Shown here: one piece after another, positions 1-11,482 of the stretch | Position numbering within the stretch: position 1 is the first letter of the stretch | Layout: the number at the start of each line of letters is the position of its first letter | Assembly: GCA_958298945.1 (NCBI GenBank) | Contig: OY282605.1 | Location: 41,146,811-41,210,810 of the forward strand | Length of the DNA: 64,000 bases | Direction: 5' to 3' | Source: Atherix ibis | Lineage: Eukaryota > Arthropoda > Insecta > Diptera > Athericidae | Program-made: the position numbers and the translations under genes | The notes under the pieces: generated by a model | What the model was told of the DNA's origin: nothing | Database searches by the model: none | Seen by the model: only the letters and a program-made list of their open reading frames with translations

Positions 1-659
1 CTGTTCCAAAAATATCGCGAATTTTTTAATTCAATTTACGATTTCTTTGTAGCGTTATGTTGGTACTCATGTCTCTCACTTATGCCGACAAGTTCGGCCA
101 TTTTGAATGTTCAGTTAATTTTTGACAGCTGCTTTGCTTGCACGTTTTTTGCTCGTCTTCGATTTTTGCTCAATTTTGACCAAAAACAGCATTGCATTAA
201 TATTGCTAAGGAGCTGTTGGACTCTGTCCGCGATGACCCAAATTTGCTCCAGAGAGTCATAACTGGTGACGAATCATTGGTTTATGGTTATGACGTGAAA
301 ATTAAAGCTCAATCATTCCAATGGAAGCTGCCGCACGAGCCAAGACCGAAAAAAGCGCGCCAAGTTTGGTCGAATGTTAAGGTTTTGCTTACAGTTTTCT
401 TTGATGAGTTCTTTCCACAGGGTAGAACAGTCAAAAAGGAGTTTTACCTGCAAGTTATAAGCAAGTTGCGCGAAGAAATCCGCTAGAAACGCCCGCATTT
501 GTGGAAGAACAAAAATTGGCTTTTGCCATTTTTAGCCAAAAACAACACACTAATAATGCCGCAGCCACCGTATTCCCCAGATCTGGCCCCATGTGACTTT
601 TTCTTGTTCCCGAAACAGATTCTTTGATCCATTTTTTGGAATGGGCAAAAATCGAAGAT
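1..659 (+). mobile_element. Family-A mariner copy 1, cut by the window edge and truncated at the right
   Basis: The window opens inside the left terminal repeat: CTGTTCcAAAAaTATCGCG matches family-A ends from base 7 of the repeat onward, so about six bases lie outside the window. The 5' leader, a transposase relic and the C-terminal motif YSPDLAPCDFFLFP follow in order. At about 620 the transposase sequence switches to the inverse complement of the element's own 5' region (ATTCTTTGATCCATTTTTTG), the same junction seen at 23.4 kb and 35.5 kb. This arm breaks off at about 659, so no right terminal repeat remains. It is a non-autonomous relic. Confidence 0.8.
82..635 (+). pseudogene. Broken family-A mariner transposase
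   Basis: A 134-residue frame (82-486) runs from leader sequence into transposase at LLNFDQKQH and carries the first catalytic aspartate in ITGDES. The helix-turn-helix N-terminus, about 100 residues that are present in the 36-kb copy, is deleted. An in-frame TAG at 484-486 stands where other copies have CAG (Gln). Reading past it gives KNKNWLLPFLAKNN then YSPDLAPCDFFLFP with the third catalytic Asp. The stretch that should hold the second Asp (HDNAPAH in the 23-kb copy) is missing. The product cannot be an active DDD transposase. Confidence 0.75.
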
Positions 660-2400
660 ATTAGTTTCCATTACATTGTTAGGAAAACTTTTTTTCCATA
701 TGAATTTTAGGTTTTTATTGGAAATATTTGTCTAAAAAAGCTTATTATTCAAAATTTTTTCGAAAACCATATCCTTAATCTACCATCTTTCACACAACTA
801 CACTGTCCTTATTAGAAATTTGTGTTTTATTTATTTGAATTTTCTTTTTTTTTGCAAGTATTTCTATAACGAAAAAGGTTTACTTAAACAAAACAAAATG
901 TTAAAACAAATATTTTTGTTACTAATAATTTCCATTAGAGAAATTCCTTTTTTTTTTCTTTATAAAAAAAAGAAAGGAACAATAAGGACTATACGAAAAG
1001 GATTTTATAATATTAAATGAAATCGATGGACTGACTATTATTACTAGTAAGGGATTATCATTTGACTAGGGACACATTTAGAAAACATGCTACACTATAG
1101 TTATAACTAATATAAAAAAGGTCCTTATGAACTGTTTCTGTTCTTTTTCTTTTCTTTTGGCGTCTGACTACACATGTACGCTTATGAAATAAAAATAAAC
1201 CTAAAAATATAAAAAAAAACTAGACCCATTTTGATAGGCAATAGGGGGGAAAAGAGTACATCAACTTCTTTTATAATCCTTAATAGAGACTATTTTTTCC
1301 ACAAACCCACACACACTTACACACATACGTAGTAGATACAAAAAAAAAAGGTGAAATCGACAATTTCTATGCGAGCCCCAAAATGGATACGACTGACGGC
1401 GTAACTACTTACATCATATGGATAATATGTATTTTATTTTTATGTTTATTTATTTATTTATTTATTTACCATTATTTATTAATAGAATTTTAAACTGCAA
1501 ATCAACATATAAACATATTTATACTGCTTATGGTATATGAGTTTTAAATGCAAATATTTATGTTTGATGGTGGTGGCTTTTAAACTATTAACGAGAAAAA
1601 AGTATAAAATTAAATGAATAAAAAAAGAAAGAAAATACCTTCAACGTAAATGGGAAAATAAATGAAAGAAGGCAAAAAGAAGAAGTTGCACGTTGTTAGA
1701 AAAGTATTTAACTTTTTTTTTCTATTTCTTTAATTTGTAAGGTAGGAAAGGTGGGTGTGTTCACTCGAATGTATAGTATTTCCTACCAGTCAAGTGGATG
1801 TGTGTGTGTATACACATCAAAACATAATTTCAACATAAAAACATAACCTGAAATCTAAAGGGAAATAACTATAGAATGATGGAAACGGAACACATGCAGT
1901 AATAAATTATGTGTACGGTTGTACGTTCATATACAATACACACCCGTGCATATGAGATAACATGGATGGATACGTTGTTCATGCCCAGCTTAGAAAATTT
2001 GATTGCGACGATGGAGAGAAACTGAGAGCGAAATAACCTGCAACAAAGAGAATTCCCACAGTGTGAATATTGCGTTCAAAATGTTATGTTCTCATTGCTT
2101 CTCATGCATCGCAACGTGTCTAGCACATGGTGTGCTGTCTACCCTCATTCTATGAGTGGCGCGTTCATTCACACGCGATCAGCGCCATCACAATCCGTAT
2201 CCCATCATCATCATCATCATCGCCATCGCCATCGCTGCCGTCGTAGAGGTCGTCTCCGTTGTCGTCGTCGACGTCGTCATCATCGCTTTGTCGCGACTAT
2301 ATCCAATTTTACTACACACACACACACTCCGAACAATACTAATGCCAGCATATTTTTAATCAAGTTTTTTCCGCATCTCGTTCCTTTTTGTTTTGTTTTA

Positions 2401-2437
<37 letters not shown>

Positions 2438-3719
2438 CGGTTATCATCTGTCACAGCTACACTAGAAGCGATTCCTTCTCCTTTAATTCCTGTGTTAAAC
2501 GGAAAGTGTACACATTCCTGAACTAAATATCACTAGCGCGCGCGCACACACATTCAAAACGTAGAACGATTGAAAGAGCGACAATCTGGTATCTCTGGTC
2601 TTATCCCTTGTCCTGTCCGGGAATGTATATATAATTTATGAAAAGAGCGTGTGTTGTATTATTTGTGTACGCACATCTTGTGCTGAGAGAGAAACATAGT
2701 ATTGAACTTTAACCAAACGTGAAGAGCACGTTGTTTGTCGAGCACGCAAGGTGAATGCCTGCGCCGAATATCGTCAAGTGGAACGAATACGAACAAGTTC
2801 ATATAGTCTAGGCTAGACGGAAAAAGCAAGTTGGCGTCAGAAAGAGAACCCACGACGAAGAAAAAAAAAGCTGAGTTGATTTTTGGTTGTTTTTTTTTGT
2901 GTTGTTGCGTGTGTAATTTTCTGTTCTTCTTTCGAATATCGAAAGAGGGGAATGAAAGATGCTACCTATCGTTGAGTACTGAAATGTCTGGCTGCCAATA
3001 AGAAAAAGAAAATAACAAAAGAACGGGAAGGAAATTCTTGTCGGATATCACCAGAATCACCAGAAGAACTTTTTCAGTTTTGAGAATCACCAGAAGAACT
3101 TTTTCAGAGTAAACACACAGAGAGAGAGAGCGAGTGAGATTGATAGTCTGAGCTGAGAAGGTGAAAATGCTGTCGCAGAAATTGTGTAACTCATACAGTT
3201 GTGTTTGTGTTTTGTTTTTGTCAATATTCTTCGATAAGGGCTGAGAGCAGTGAAATGATGAATTAAAATAAATACGAATTTCTATATATTATTGACAAGC
3301 AAATATAAAACATAGAATATTTGGTTGGAGTTGGGGCGGGGGGTAGGGGGGTGGAGTAGAGAAGAGAAAAATAAATATTTTCAAAATTTTATTATCCCTT
3401 TAAAAAAAACCCGGGCAACAAATTGTATGAAAGTAAATAAGTTCAATTTTGAGTAAAACTATTTAGATTTTAACATTCCCTCTCGGGGTTTTCTTTTTTT
3501 TTGTAAATCTATACAGAAACAGTTTTATTGGCATTTTCTCTCCCTTTTCACTTCTGTTCTGACATTATTTCTCCTATTGCTTGTGTGAGAGGGAAAATAT
3601 GCAAAATGAGAGTTACCTCATTGCAAGAAGGATAAAGCTTTAATTATTAATTGGGAAAAAATATGGAACGAGAGCTTCCCGTACTTTTCGCAACCATATT
3701 GTTAGTTTTTTTTCGAATA
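660..3719. other. Non-coding, AT-rich; unique island at about 1.9-3.3 kb
   Basis: No gene is seen. 660-1900 is poly-A/T-rich with simple repeats, including (TTTA)n at 1444-1468. 1900-3260 is less biased and holds (CAT)n/CGT-rich sequence at 2205-2290, (TTA)n at 2405-2437, a TATA-like GTATATATAATTTATG near 2624 and GAGA-type repeats at 3119-3133. A 23-bp direct repeat starting AATCACCAGAAGAACTTTTT occurs at about 3053 and 3085. The His-rich frame at 2086-2526 is low-complexity trinucleotide sequence, not a credible protein. This could be regulatory or 5'-untranslated DNA, but nothing proves it. Confidence 0.5.
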
Positions 3720-3911
3720 TACGAGGTATGTTCAAAAAGTATCGCAAATTTTGAATTTCCGCGGATTACGTTTATTTAATTTCCAATTTTTTTGTGGTGT
3801 TATGTTGGTACTCATGTCTCTCACTTATGCCGACAAGTTCGACCATTTTGAATGTTCAGTTAATTTTTTACAGCTGCTTGGCTTGCACGTGTTTTAGCTC
3901 GTCTTCGATTT

Positions 3912-4220
3912 TTGCTCAATTTCGACCAAAAACAGCATCGCATTAATATTGCTAAGGAGCTGTTGGACTCTGTCTGCGACAACCCAAATTTCCTCAAGAG
4001 GGTCATAACTGGTGACGAATCATGGGTTTATGGTTGTGACGTGGAAACCAAAGCTCAATCATCCCAATGGAAGCTGCCAAGACCGAAAAAAGCGCCAAGT
4101 TCGGTCGAATGTGAAGGTTTTGCTTACAGTTTTCTTCGATGAGTTCTTGCCACAGGGTAGAACAGTCAATAAGGAATATTACCTGTAAGTTATGCGGAAG
4201 TTGCGCGAAGCAATCCGCTA
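3912..4220 (+). pseudogene. Transposase remnant, unit one of the dimeric element
   Basis: The frame begins at MLNFDQKQHRINIAKELL and carries ITGDESWVYG with the first catalytic Asp. A small deletion around the PRPKKA segment shifts the frame, and translation stops at about 4142. Downstream DNA still matches transposase to AAACGCCCG, including a TAG in place of CAG at about 4219. The remainder is absent because of the junction with unit two. Confidence 0.7.
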
Positions 4221-4356
4221 GAAACGCCCGATTTTTTTTGTGGCGTTTTGTTGGTACTTATGTCTCTCACTTATGCCGACAAGTTCGGTCATTTTGAATG
4301 TTCAGTTAATTTTGACAGCTGCTTTGCTTGCACGTGTTTTGGCTCATCTTTGATTT

Positions 4357-5040
4357 TTGCTCAATTTCGACCAAGAACAGCATCGCATTAATATTGCTAA
4401 GGTGCTGTTGGACTCTGTCCGCGACATCCCAAATTTTCTCCAGAGGGTCATAACTGGTGACGAATCATGGGTTTATGGTTGTGACGTGGAAACCAAAGCT
4501 CAATCATCCCAATGGAAGCTGCCGCACGAGCCAAGACCGAAAAAAGCGCGCCAAGTTTGGTGGAATGTTAAGGTTTTGCTTACAGTTTTCTTTGATTGCA
4601 GGGGCGTGGTGCATCATGAGTTCTTGCCACAGGGTAGAACGGTCAATAAGGAATATTACCTGCAAGTTATGCGAAATTTGCGCGAAGCAATCAGCCAGAA
4701 ACGCCCGGATTTGTGGAAGAACAAAAATTGGCTTTTGCCAATATTGGCCAAAAACAACACAATAATAATGCCGCAGCCACCGTATTCCCCAGATCTGGCC
4801 CCCTGTGACTTTATCTTGTTTTCGAAACTGAAGAGCCCCATGAAAGGATGACGCTCTTCAGTTTCGAAAACAAGAAAAATTGAGGAGATAAAGACGTCAT
4901 CGAAGGAGCTGAACAAGATTACAAAAAACGATTTTTTTAAGCGCTTCGAGGATTGGAAAAAACGTTGGCACACAAGTGTATAATATCTGATGGGGATAGT
5001 CCCCCTTCTACTTTGAAGGGGACAAAATAGATTTTCATGA
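4357..5040 (+). pseudogene. Transposase remnant, unit two of the dimeric element
   Basis: A 164-residue frame (4357-4851) contains ITGDESWVYG, then FFDCRGVVHHEFLPQGRTVN, then YSPDLAPCDFILF. It lacks the N-terminal DNA-binding domain and the HDNAPAH segment with the second Asp. Translation ends just after KSPMKG because a palindromic segment (4815-4874) interrupts the gene. Related 3' sequence (EDWKKRW) continues beyond the palindrome to about 5040. Confidence 0.75.
4815..4874. repeat. Perfect 22-bp inverted repeat inside the transposase relic
   Basis: The left arm 4815-4836 starts CTTGTTTTCGAAACTGAAGA and the right arm 4853-4874 is its exact inverse complement; the spacer is 16 nt. The left arm is ordinary transposase sequence. 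The right arm replaces sequence found at this place in the 51-kb copy, so the palindrome is a secondary rearrangement. Confidence 0.9.
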
Positions 5041-5102
5041 ACAAAAAAAAATAATTTTTGAAAAAAAAAACAAAATTTGCCATACTTTTTGAACAGACCT
5101 CG

Positions 5103-5333
5103 TATTTGTAAAAAAAAATTCTTTCTATTATAAAAATAAAGAAAAAATATTAAAATTTAATATATTACGTTTAAATCATACTAGAATCTTTTTTTTTTAT
5201 TGGCATTCGTTTTTTATTCTCGAATAGTTTTTTTTCTTCTTTTTTGACAGATAATTTTTTTAAAAGCCAGATTGCTCTTACACGTAGTAATGCTTCCAGT
5301 CTCATTCACCATTCTGTCATATCTCATAAAAGT
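5103..5333. other. AT-rich spacer
   Basis: Poly-A/T-rich sequence between the dimeric mariner and the next family-B element. No gene or clear repeat is visible. Confidence 0.5.
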
Positions 5334-7290
5334 TTATTCAATTTTTGCTTCGGAAAGTAAAAAATAAATAAATTCAGATATTGATAAAAAAAACCATACC
5401 ACTTTTGAGATAATTTTTGAAGACTTTTCCGCATATTTCCAGTCATAACGTGTAGAATAATGGTGTTTAAATACCTTAAAGCGATGATTTTTTTTGTATT
5501 TTCCTACAAGAAAAAAAATTTGACAGCTTCAAATTGAACAATTTTTCAGGCGTCATTGTAAATGTGACTTGTGAAGCCGTTTTATTGAAACCACATAAGA
5601 ACCCCATATCTTAGATTATAGAAGAACTGGATAGGCCTCTACACCAAAATTCTGTTCGAATTTTGTTGGTAATACATTCGGAAGAACGCACACAACATAT
5701 GCAAAATAACAGAAACGGCGTAAATCGGTGGGGGTCAATTTTAAATTTTAGTTGAAGTTTAAAATTGAAGCTGTTTATTTAAATCCATTTTCATATGTAA
5801 TGTCATTTATGGGTAAACAAATCGAATTTTTTACTATTACTGAAAAATTCATTCCCTAAAAATTTTCTTCTACACACTTTACGTACGCCGGAACTGAACT
5901 ATTTTCTGGTAAACATTGAACAGTCAACATGACGAACTTTTCACATTTTAACCACTTTTTTGACAGAATAAATCATTAAAAGGCATTTAAAAACGCGTTA
6001 TTAACTAAATTTTTGTTAATTTCTCTAGTAAAAATGAAAATGTCAACTTATTGAAAGAAAGAAATGACCAGCAACCCTTTATAAAACACTTAATTTTCTG
6101 AAATAAAAACTTCTTATTAAATGTTATCAACAATAAAACTATTTATGCAAATACTTACTTTTTCGTAAATACTTCAAAAAAGGTAAGTGAACTTTCCGAT
6201 AAGTGTTAAAATAACAACTTTAAACACAACAAAAGTATGCAAGCATTTCGATATGCTACCACTTCTAGTAGAATGGCGTTTTTTAAAACTTCCTGAAAGT
6301 CTAGAAAATTGAGGCGCTTGATATTTACAAAATTAATAATAAACAAAAAATGCAATTGCATTTAATACCAGAAGATTAGAAACAAATAAAATTCAAGTAC
6401 GAAAACTAGATGTCAGTGGATGTCATGTTTACATAAAAAAATCTACACAAAAGTATGCAAGCGTTACGATTTCTCGCCGTTTTTGCAATAATTCGGCCAG
6501 AAAATTGCATATACATGTACGAAAATCTGACGTACGGGCCTATTCAGTGTCAAACATAAACGAATAGTTTGCGATAAAAGAAATACATAATTTTTCCACT
6601 AGATGGCTGTAGTCATTCTACGTAAAGTATTGATCAAACTTTGGAAAAGTGACATATTTCGTACTAAAAAAAATTTCTGATTGTCTATGCAATTGTAAGG
6701 TATAGGGTGTAAAAGATGTAAGTTCACAAAGAGAAATTTTCAGACCAAAAAGTCAGGCCCATAGCGTTCAGAATTGAAGGTAACATTATTTTTCAAAGAA
6801 ATACCGGCCAATGACATTTTCAGACCAAAATGCACACCAGCTAGTTAGTTTTTGATAATACAAATGGCTTCTCTATACTCTCTTGTGGGTTTTCAGAGCC
6901 CCATAAACATCTTTAAGTTTATGCCAAAAAAAAGTCGGTTATGGCGTTCAGAAATTATGGTAAAACAATATTTCCTTCTTCATTTTCGAAGAAATACGTG
7001 CCAACAACATCTTCAGACAAAAATGCACACTTTTCACAGATACAGTGGTTTCTCTACACTCACTTTAGAGTTTTCAAAGCTCGATTAAGAATAGTTTTGC
7101 CTATTAATGTATCTAGCAGGATAGAAATAAGTCCTTTTCTTTAAATAGTACGTAAAAAAACACATTTTTCGGATTTATAACAACAAAATGGAAAGCAAAA
7201 AATTAAACAAATCCTACCTTTTCAGTGTATACAATATTTGACAGCTGTCAAATGACAGCGCTGTCATTTTTCGCACTACAAAATGGATAA
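5334..7290 (-). mobile_element. Family-B Tc1/mariner-like relic 1, long, partly duplicated
   Basis: The right border (7261-7290) reads inversely as TTATCCATTTTGTAGTGCG, followed inward by a TGACAG-containing palindrome and TGACAGCTGTCA at 7239-7250. The left border near 5334 (TTATTCAATTTTTGCTTCGG) matches the other family-B end type seen at 53503. Sequence near 5430 (CCGCATATTTCCAGTCATAA) and 5570 matches transposase-derived segments of the better-preserved copies at 53.6 and 54.9 kb. A roughly 250-bp block occurs twice in tandem at about 6740-6900 and 6950-7085. No usable frame remains. The middle (about 5900-6650) is not recognisable and may be foreign. Confidence 0.55.
7239..7250. promoter_or_regulatory. 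TGACAGCTGTCA palindrome of family-B elements (one of six perfect copies)
   Basis: The same 12-mer occurs at 7239, 17106, 38071, 50381, 55195 and 61415, always just inside a family-B left terminal repeat. TGACAG half-sites in this arrangement are the known preferred sequence of TGIF/Meis-type TALE homeodomain proteins, and the centre CAGCTG is an E-box. Binding is inferred only. Confidence 0.5.
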
Positions 7291-8061
7291 TTCGTCATTT
7301 GCATATATTGAACTCGAATTTAAGGGTACACTGGCATATATCTATCTACGTTATCATCTCCCCTTTTCTCTGTTAGAAATGGTTCGTTTAATACGAGTTT
7401 GCATTATGGCAACCGTTCCTCATATAGAAAATGGGGAAAAAGAATCAGTATAAAAAGACGTGCAACGTTGTTATTTTTACCTTTAAACAATCCACCATAT
7501 TTTTTTTTTAAATATATTTTATTTTTTACATATTTTCACATATATCTAAAAAAAATTATGGCCGTGAGAAAGTAAATTGCCCTGTCAATGCCGGTGTTAA
7601 ATGGCTTATCACACTCTCGACTTACACTGATAAGATTTTAATTATTTAACATGAAATTCTAATCATTCGCTTGTCCCCTCATATGTAATAGAATACTCTG
7701 CTCGCATGTTCCCCATCGTTTCAAAAATAGTTTGGAATTGGTTGCATAGATAAGGAAAAGTTTTACAAAAAAAAAAAAACTCTCTAACTATAAATAAATA
7801 AAGGGGAAAGAAAAATGGAAACCCAGAATTGGGACCCCCAAAAAAAAAAAATTACGCACATATTTTGGCACATGTAGGATATTTTTTGTTTTTTTTTTGC
7901 TATTCAAAATCCAGCCGGAGTACAACAATTTTTTTTTTATATTGAAATAAGTCATTTTGTTAGGATTAGGACCCATTCAAATGTCAGTCATATATTATGT
8001 TAGACAGAAAGGTATTGGTAATTATTATATTTAGGTTATTTCCATCTTATTTTATTATATA
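7291..8061. other. AT-rich spacer
   Basis: No gene is visible. Poly-T and poly-A runs alternate with unremarkable AT-rich sequence up to the TA target site of the mariner at 8062. Confidence 0.5.
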
Positions 8062-9218
8062 CCAGGTGTATAAGCTTAAATCCGCTGTTTTTAATTAAAA
8101 AAAACACGTTTTTTTTCATAGAAAGCAAAAACAAATTTATTTTTTAATGGATACCATGCCAAAAAAATTAATTCCTTTTCGAGGGAAACCACTCATGAAG
8201 CCATTTTCGGACGTCTTCGTAAGAATCGAAGTGCTGCTCAGCGAGCGCGTGTCCCATCGACGAAAACAGGTGTTAGTCGGAAGGGGTCAGGTCTGGTGAA
8301 TAAGTGGGGTGGGGTAGCACCACCCAGTTGAGTGTCTCCAAGTAGCTTCGGACCATTTTGGACGCGTGCGATGGTGCGTTGTCGTGGAGAAAAATCAGCT
8401 TGGCATGTCTTTGTTGATAATCCGTCCTTTTTTCACGCAGAGCACGGTGCAATTTGATCAGTTGTTGGTGGTAGCGGTGGGCATTGACAGTTTCACCAGA
8501 TTTCAACATCTCATAGTAGACGATACCCCGCTGATCCCACCAAATGCACAGCATCGTCTTGGAGAAGATGTTGATGGTTGGCCGTGATCAACCCTCGATT
8601 TCTTGCGTTTAGGATTCTCGAAATATATCCACTTTTCATCGCCTGTCACAATACGATGCAGGAACGACTTTCTTTTTGCGTCTAGCGAGCAAGATTTCGC
8701 ATGTGTTTTGGCGTCAATCCATCTGCCTATCGTTCAATTCATGCGGCACTCATTTTCCGATCTATTCAATCTTCCCCATGGCATGCAGACGCATGGAAAT
8801 GGCTGGTTGAGTAACACCCAATTGCTCCGTCAGCATTATTTGCGATTGTGTATCGTCTTCGTCCAAAAGAGCCTGCAATTGATGGTCCTCAACCTTCCTA
8901 GACCGATTTTCACACTTCTTGTCCAACAAGTCAAAATTTGCGTCTTTAAACCGACGTTGTTTCCGATAAAGCACTGTTACCATAGGCCTCCATAAGCGTT
9001 CGATGCGATTCGGCAGCCGATTTCTTCAAATTGAAACAAAAAAAGCAGAGCTTCCCGCATATGCTCTTAATTCTGTCACAAAACTAGACGAAATTGCTGA
9101 CAATGTGCATTGTCAAACTCATAAAATCAAAAGTATGGCGTTCCCATGGAAGCTTAATACGCTCACTCACTCACGCCATCTATGACCAAACAGCTGATTT
9201 AAGTTTATACCCCTAAGG
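8062..9218 (-). mobile_element. Mos1/mauritiana-like mariner relic (family C)
   Basis: The left end reads CCAGGTGTATAAGCTTAAAT and the right end inversely CCTTAGGGGTATAAACTTAA. Both are flanked by TA (8060-8061 and 9219-9220), as expected for mariner insertion. The left end resembles the Mos1 terminal repeat start (CCAGGTGTA). The gene lies on the minus strand. At 1157 bp the element is shorter than the usual 1.3 kb of the group because of small internal deletions. It is the only family-C copy seen here and is unrelated in sequence to family A apart from the superfamily motifs. Confidence 0.85.
8170..9055 (-). pseudogene. Mos1-like mariner transposase pseudogene
   Basis: On the minus strand, in order: a KSAAESHRTLMEAYG start region near 9020; the helix-turn-helix part with LQALLDEDDTQSQ and QLGVTQPAISMRL (8762-8983); a segment near 8640 with IVTGDEKWIYFENPKRKKS (first catalytic Asp); MLCIWWDQRGIVYYE; FLHDNAPSHASK (second Asp); and YSPDLTPSD (third Asp, 34 residues after the second, the mariner DD34D spacing). 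A frameshifting deletion near 8965, a stop after MGKIE and further breaks near 8590 and 8272 separate the pieces. All three catalytic Asp codons survive, but the frame does not. Confidence 0.85.
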
Positions 9219-11482
9219 TAATTATAGAAATATTTTTATTAAACATTTTGTTTTTTTATTATTATTACTTTTGGTATTTTATTTGTTTGTTGTTTTTTTT
9301 GTTGAAAGAAAAAAACCATATTCTATTATTAATTTATAGTATGGTAAAATATAATTTTCTACTTATTGTATTATTATTTTTCTAAGTTAAATCCCAGTTT
9401 TAAGTTCAATTAAAAAAAAAATGTTTGTCAAAAAATCGGAAAAAATTCAAAAAATCTAAAAGATTTGAAATCAAAATTATTGTAAAAAATAAAGACAAAA
9501 AAAAAGTAAAAAAAAAAAAAATTCCACCTGTTCCAATTGATGTTTTATTAATTAAGATACTACAAGGTGATCATGTTTAGAATAATTCTTACTGGCAATA
9601 TACAAAGAGAACTTGGGACAGAAATAGACCTTCACAATAAGCTAATGAAGAGAGAAGCAGCAATAGAGAAGACAGTACACGCTCCAAAAAAAGTTCTGCT
9701 CAATATTTTCGTCTTATTTTGATTTATTTCTCTTTCCATCTTCTTTCGAAATTACTTACAACAAAAGCCCATATTCATTCCCTCACCCAATATTATTATG
9801 CTCACACATGCATCTCTCCCTCCATACGTACAGAACAACAACAAAAAAACACGTATTGATTTGTTGGGATATACTCTTCCCTCTTTCTCTCCGTGTTATT
9901 GCTCATAAATGGTCAGTTTCGGCTATCAATTTAAGGTTATTCTCCTCTCAATATGCAAAATTTTATTGTTAATGAAACCACAACAAAAAAGAACCAATAG
10001 GAAAAAAATTTTTTTTTGACAAATTTAAATAGTTTTTCAAAAAGAATAAAAGAAAATTAATATGAAAAAAAAATGTATTTAAATACAATACAATAAATAA
10101 ATAAAGGATAAATGATATTTAAAAACAAAACCAAAAAAAAACAAATACATACACGTATAGAGAGAAAAGAAGAAGAAAAAAACTAGATGACGTATTTCTA
10201 ATTAGGAATGTTAATACTGCCCACTTACTATTTTAACTACTGCTATTTTCTACTATTCCTATTAAAACTAGAAGAGTAACAAGAACAACCAATACTTTTA
10301 TTTATCATATACTTATTCCGAATTGGTATGATAGAGAGAAAAACTTTAGCAAGCAACTAAAATTAGAAAAGGAAAGAAAAGAGATCTGACTGATGTAGTG
10401 TAGCGATCGATAAAAGAAACGAAACGACAAAAATAATGAAATTTTTATTTTAAAGAAAAACAAAACAAATAGTGAAGAAAAGAATAAGAAAAAATTCAAG
10501 AAAGAAAAAAAAAAGAATAATAGTGATCAATAAAAAAAAGGTGAGACGACTGGGGGTTTTGATAGATAATCCGCGTCAATGGGGACGCAAAAAGAATTCA
10601 AATTGACAAAAGTTGAATGTTTCTTGGGATATTTTCTTTTAAGGGCCCCGTAAATTGTTTCTGTAATAGGGAAGAGTGAGAGTGAAAGAGGAGGATAACT
10701 GCCACAATAATATGCACATGGTTTGTCTAAAAGATGTTAAAGCTGAACGAATGGTTTTTGGCGGGGGATAGGAGGAGGGTGAAGAGGGGGTATGGCTAAA
10801 AAGATCAACTCAACGAAATCATAAATGAGGGAACCAGATGGACAAGACGTACGCATCAAGAGATTATCACATGAGCGACCGACAGGGAAATAGTGTTGCA
10901 CAGGTGGTGGCGAATGTTCGTTATTCGAGTGCGCGAGTACGAGTGGCGAGTTCGATTTCTTTGTTGTCGTCCGGTGCGAGCAACTTTTCGCGAGGCTCAG
11001 CCGTTGAAGATCGTTTCTTTTTCTTTTTTTTGCGTCTGCTCCTTATTTTCCATGCAACACTAACTGCAGCCGGATTATTTCGAATTGTTATGATTATTTC
11101 GATCAGCTCCCACGTTGCCACAACTATACACCACGCCCCCCCCCCCTTTTCATATTGAAGTGACAACAAACTCTTCTTACCACTCCCCCTCTACTAAAGA
11201 GTATTAACAAATAGACAACGTTTTATTTGCTTAGACAACTTTGAAAGTGGACAAAAAAAGGTGTGGTGAGTGCATATAAATTGATGACACATTTAACTTT
11301 GTTGCTCTCAATGAATGTTCTTATATAAAATATTATGCATAGCAAAAAAAAATATTTAAAAAAAAACAATTGAAAAAAAGAGAAATTTTGGAGAAAAAAA
11401 AATGATGGCGAAAATATTGCCTCACCTGTCAAAAATAGCCGTTTATGACTTTTTAAAAAAAATTTATGTAAAAAGTCTACGT
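9219..11482. other. Non-coding; AT-rich, with a balanced island at 10.56-11.16 kb
   Basis: 9219-10550 is poly-A/T-rich with no gene. 10560-11160 is much less biased, with CG-containing words such as GTGCGCGAGTACGAGTGGCG, and holds a 106-codon plus-strand frame (10838-11158, start MDKTYASRDYHMSDRQGNS). The frame ends in low-complexity Phe-rich sequence and resembles no family I know. The island could be a 5'-untranslated exon or an enhancer. A poly-C run occurs at about 11139-11148. Confidence 0.4.

Larger units (their letters stand above)
3722..5102 (+). mobile_element. Family-A mariner copy 2: dimeric element with two truncated transposase units
   Basis: Both ends are intact: CGAGGTATGTTCAAAAAGTA at the left and the inverse complement ending GAACAGACCTCG at the right, flanked by TA at 3720-3721 and 5103-5104. 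Inside are two head-to-tail partial units. Unit one (3722 to about 4220) has the left repeat, leader and transposase up to AAACGCCCG. Unit two (about 4221-5102) restarts in the leader at TTTTTTTTGTGGCG and runs to the right end. The join falls where GATTTGTGG (transposase) and GATTTTTTTTGTGG (leader) resemble each other, so the duplication probably arose by microhomology-guided template switching. Both units lack the helix-turn-helix region. Confidence 0.85.

Noticed and set aside
2086..2526. 146-codon His/Arg/Leu-rich frame
   Set aside because: It is made of CAT, CGT and TTA trinucleotide repeats, with no non-repetitive domain.
2736..2754. GCACGCAAGGTGAATGCC looks like the miR-124 core GCACGCGGTGAATGCC
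   Set aside because: It has a 2-nt insertion, the seed-side bases differ, and no complementary arm lies within hairpin distance.
8366..8995. Plus-strand frames of 73 and 130 residues
   Set aside because: They are antisense shadows of the minus-strand Mos1-like transposase relic.
10838..11158. 106-codon frame in a balanced island as a host gene
   Set aside because: The second half is Phe-run low complexity and no family or splice pair is seen; described only as an island.
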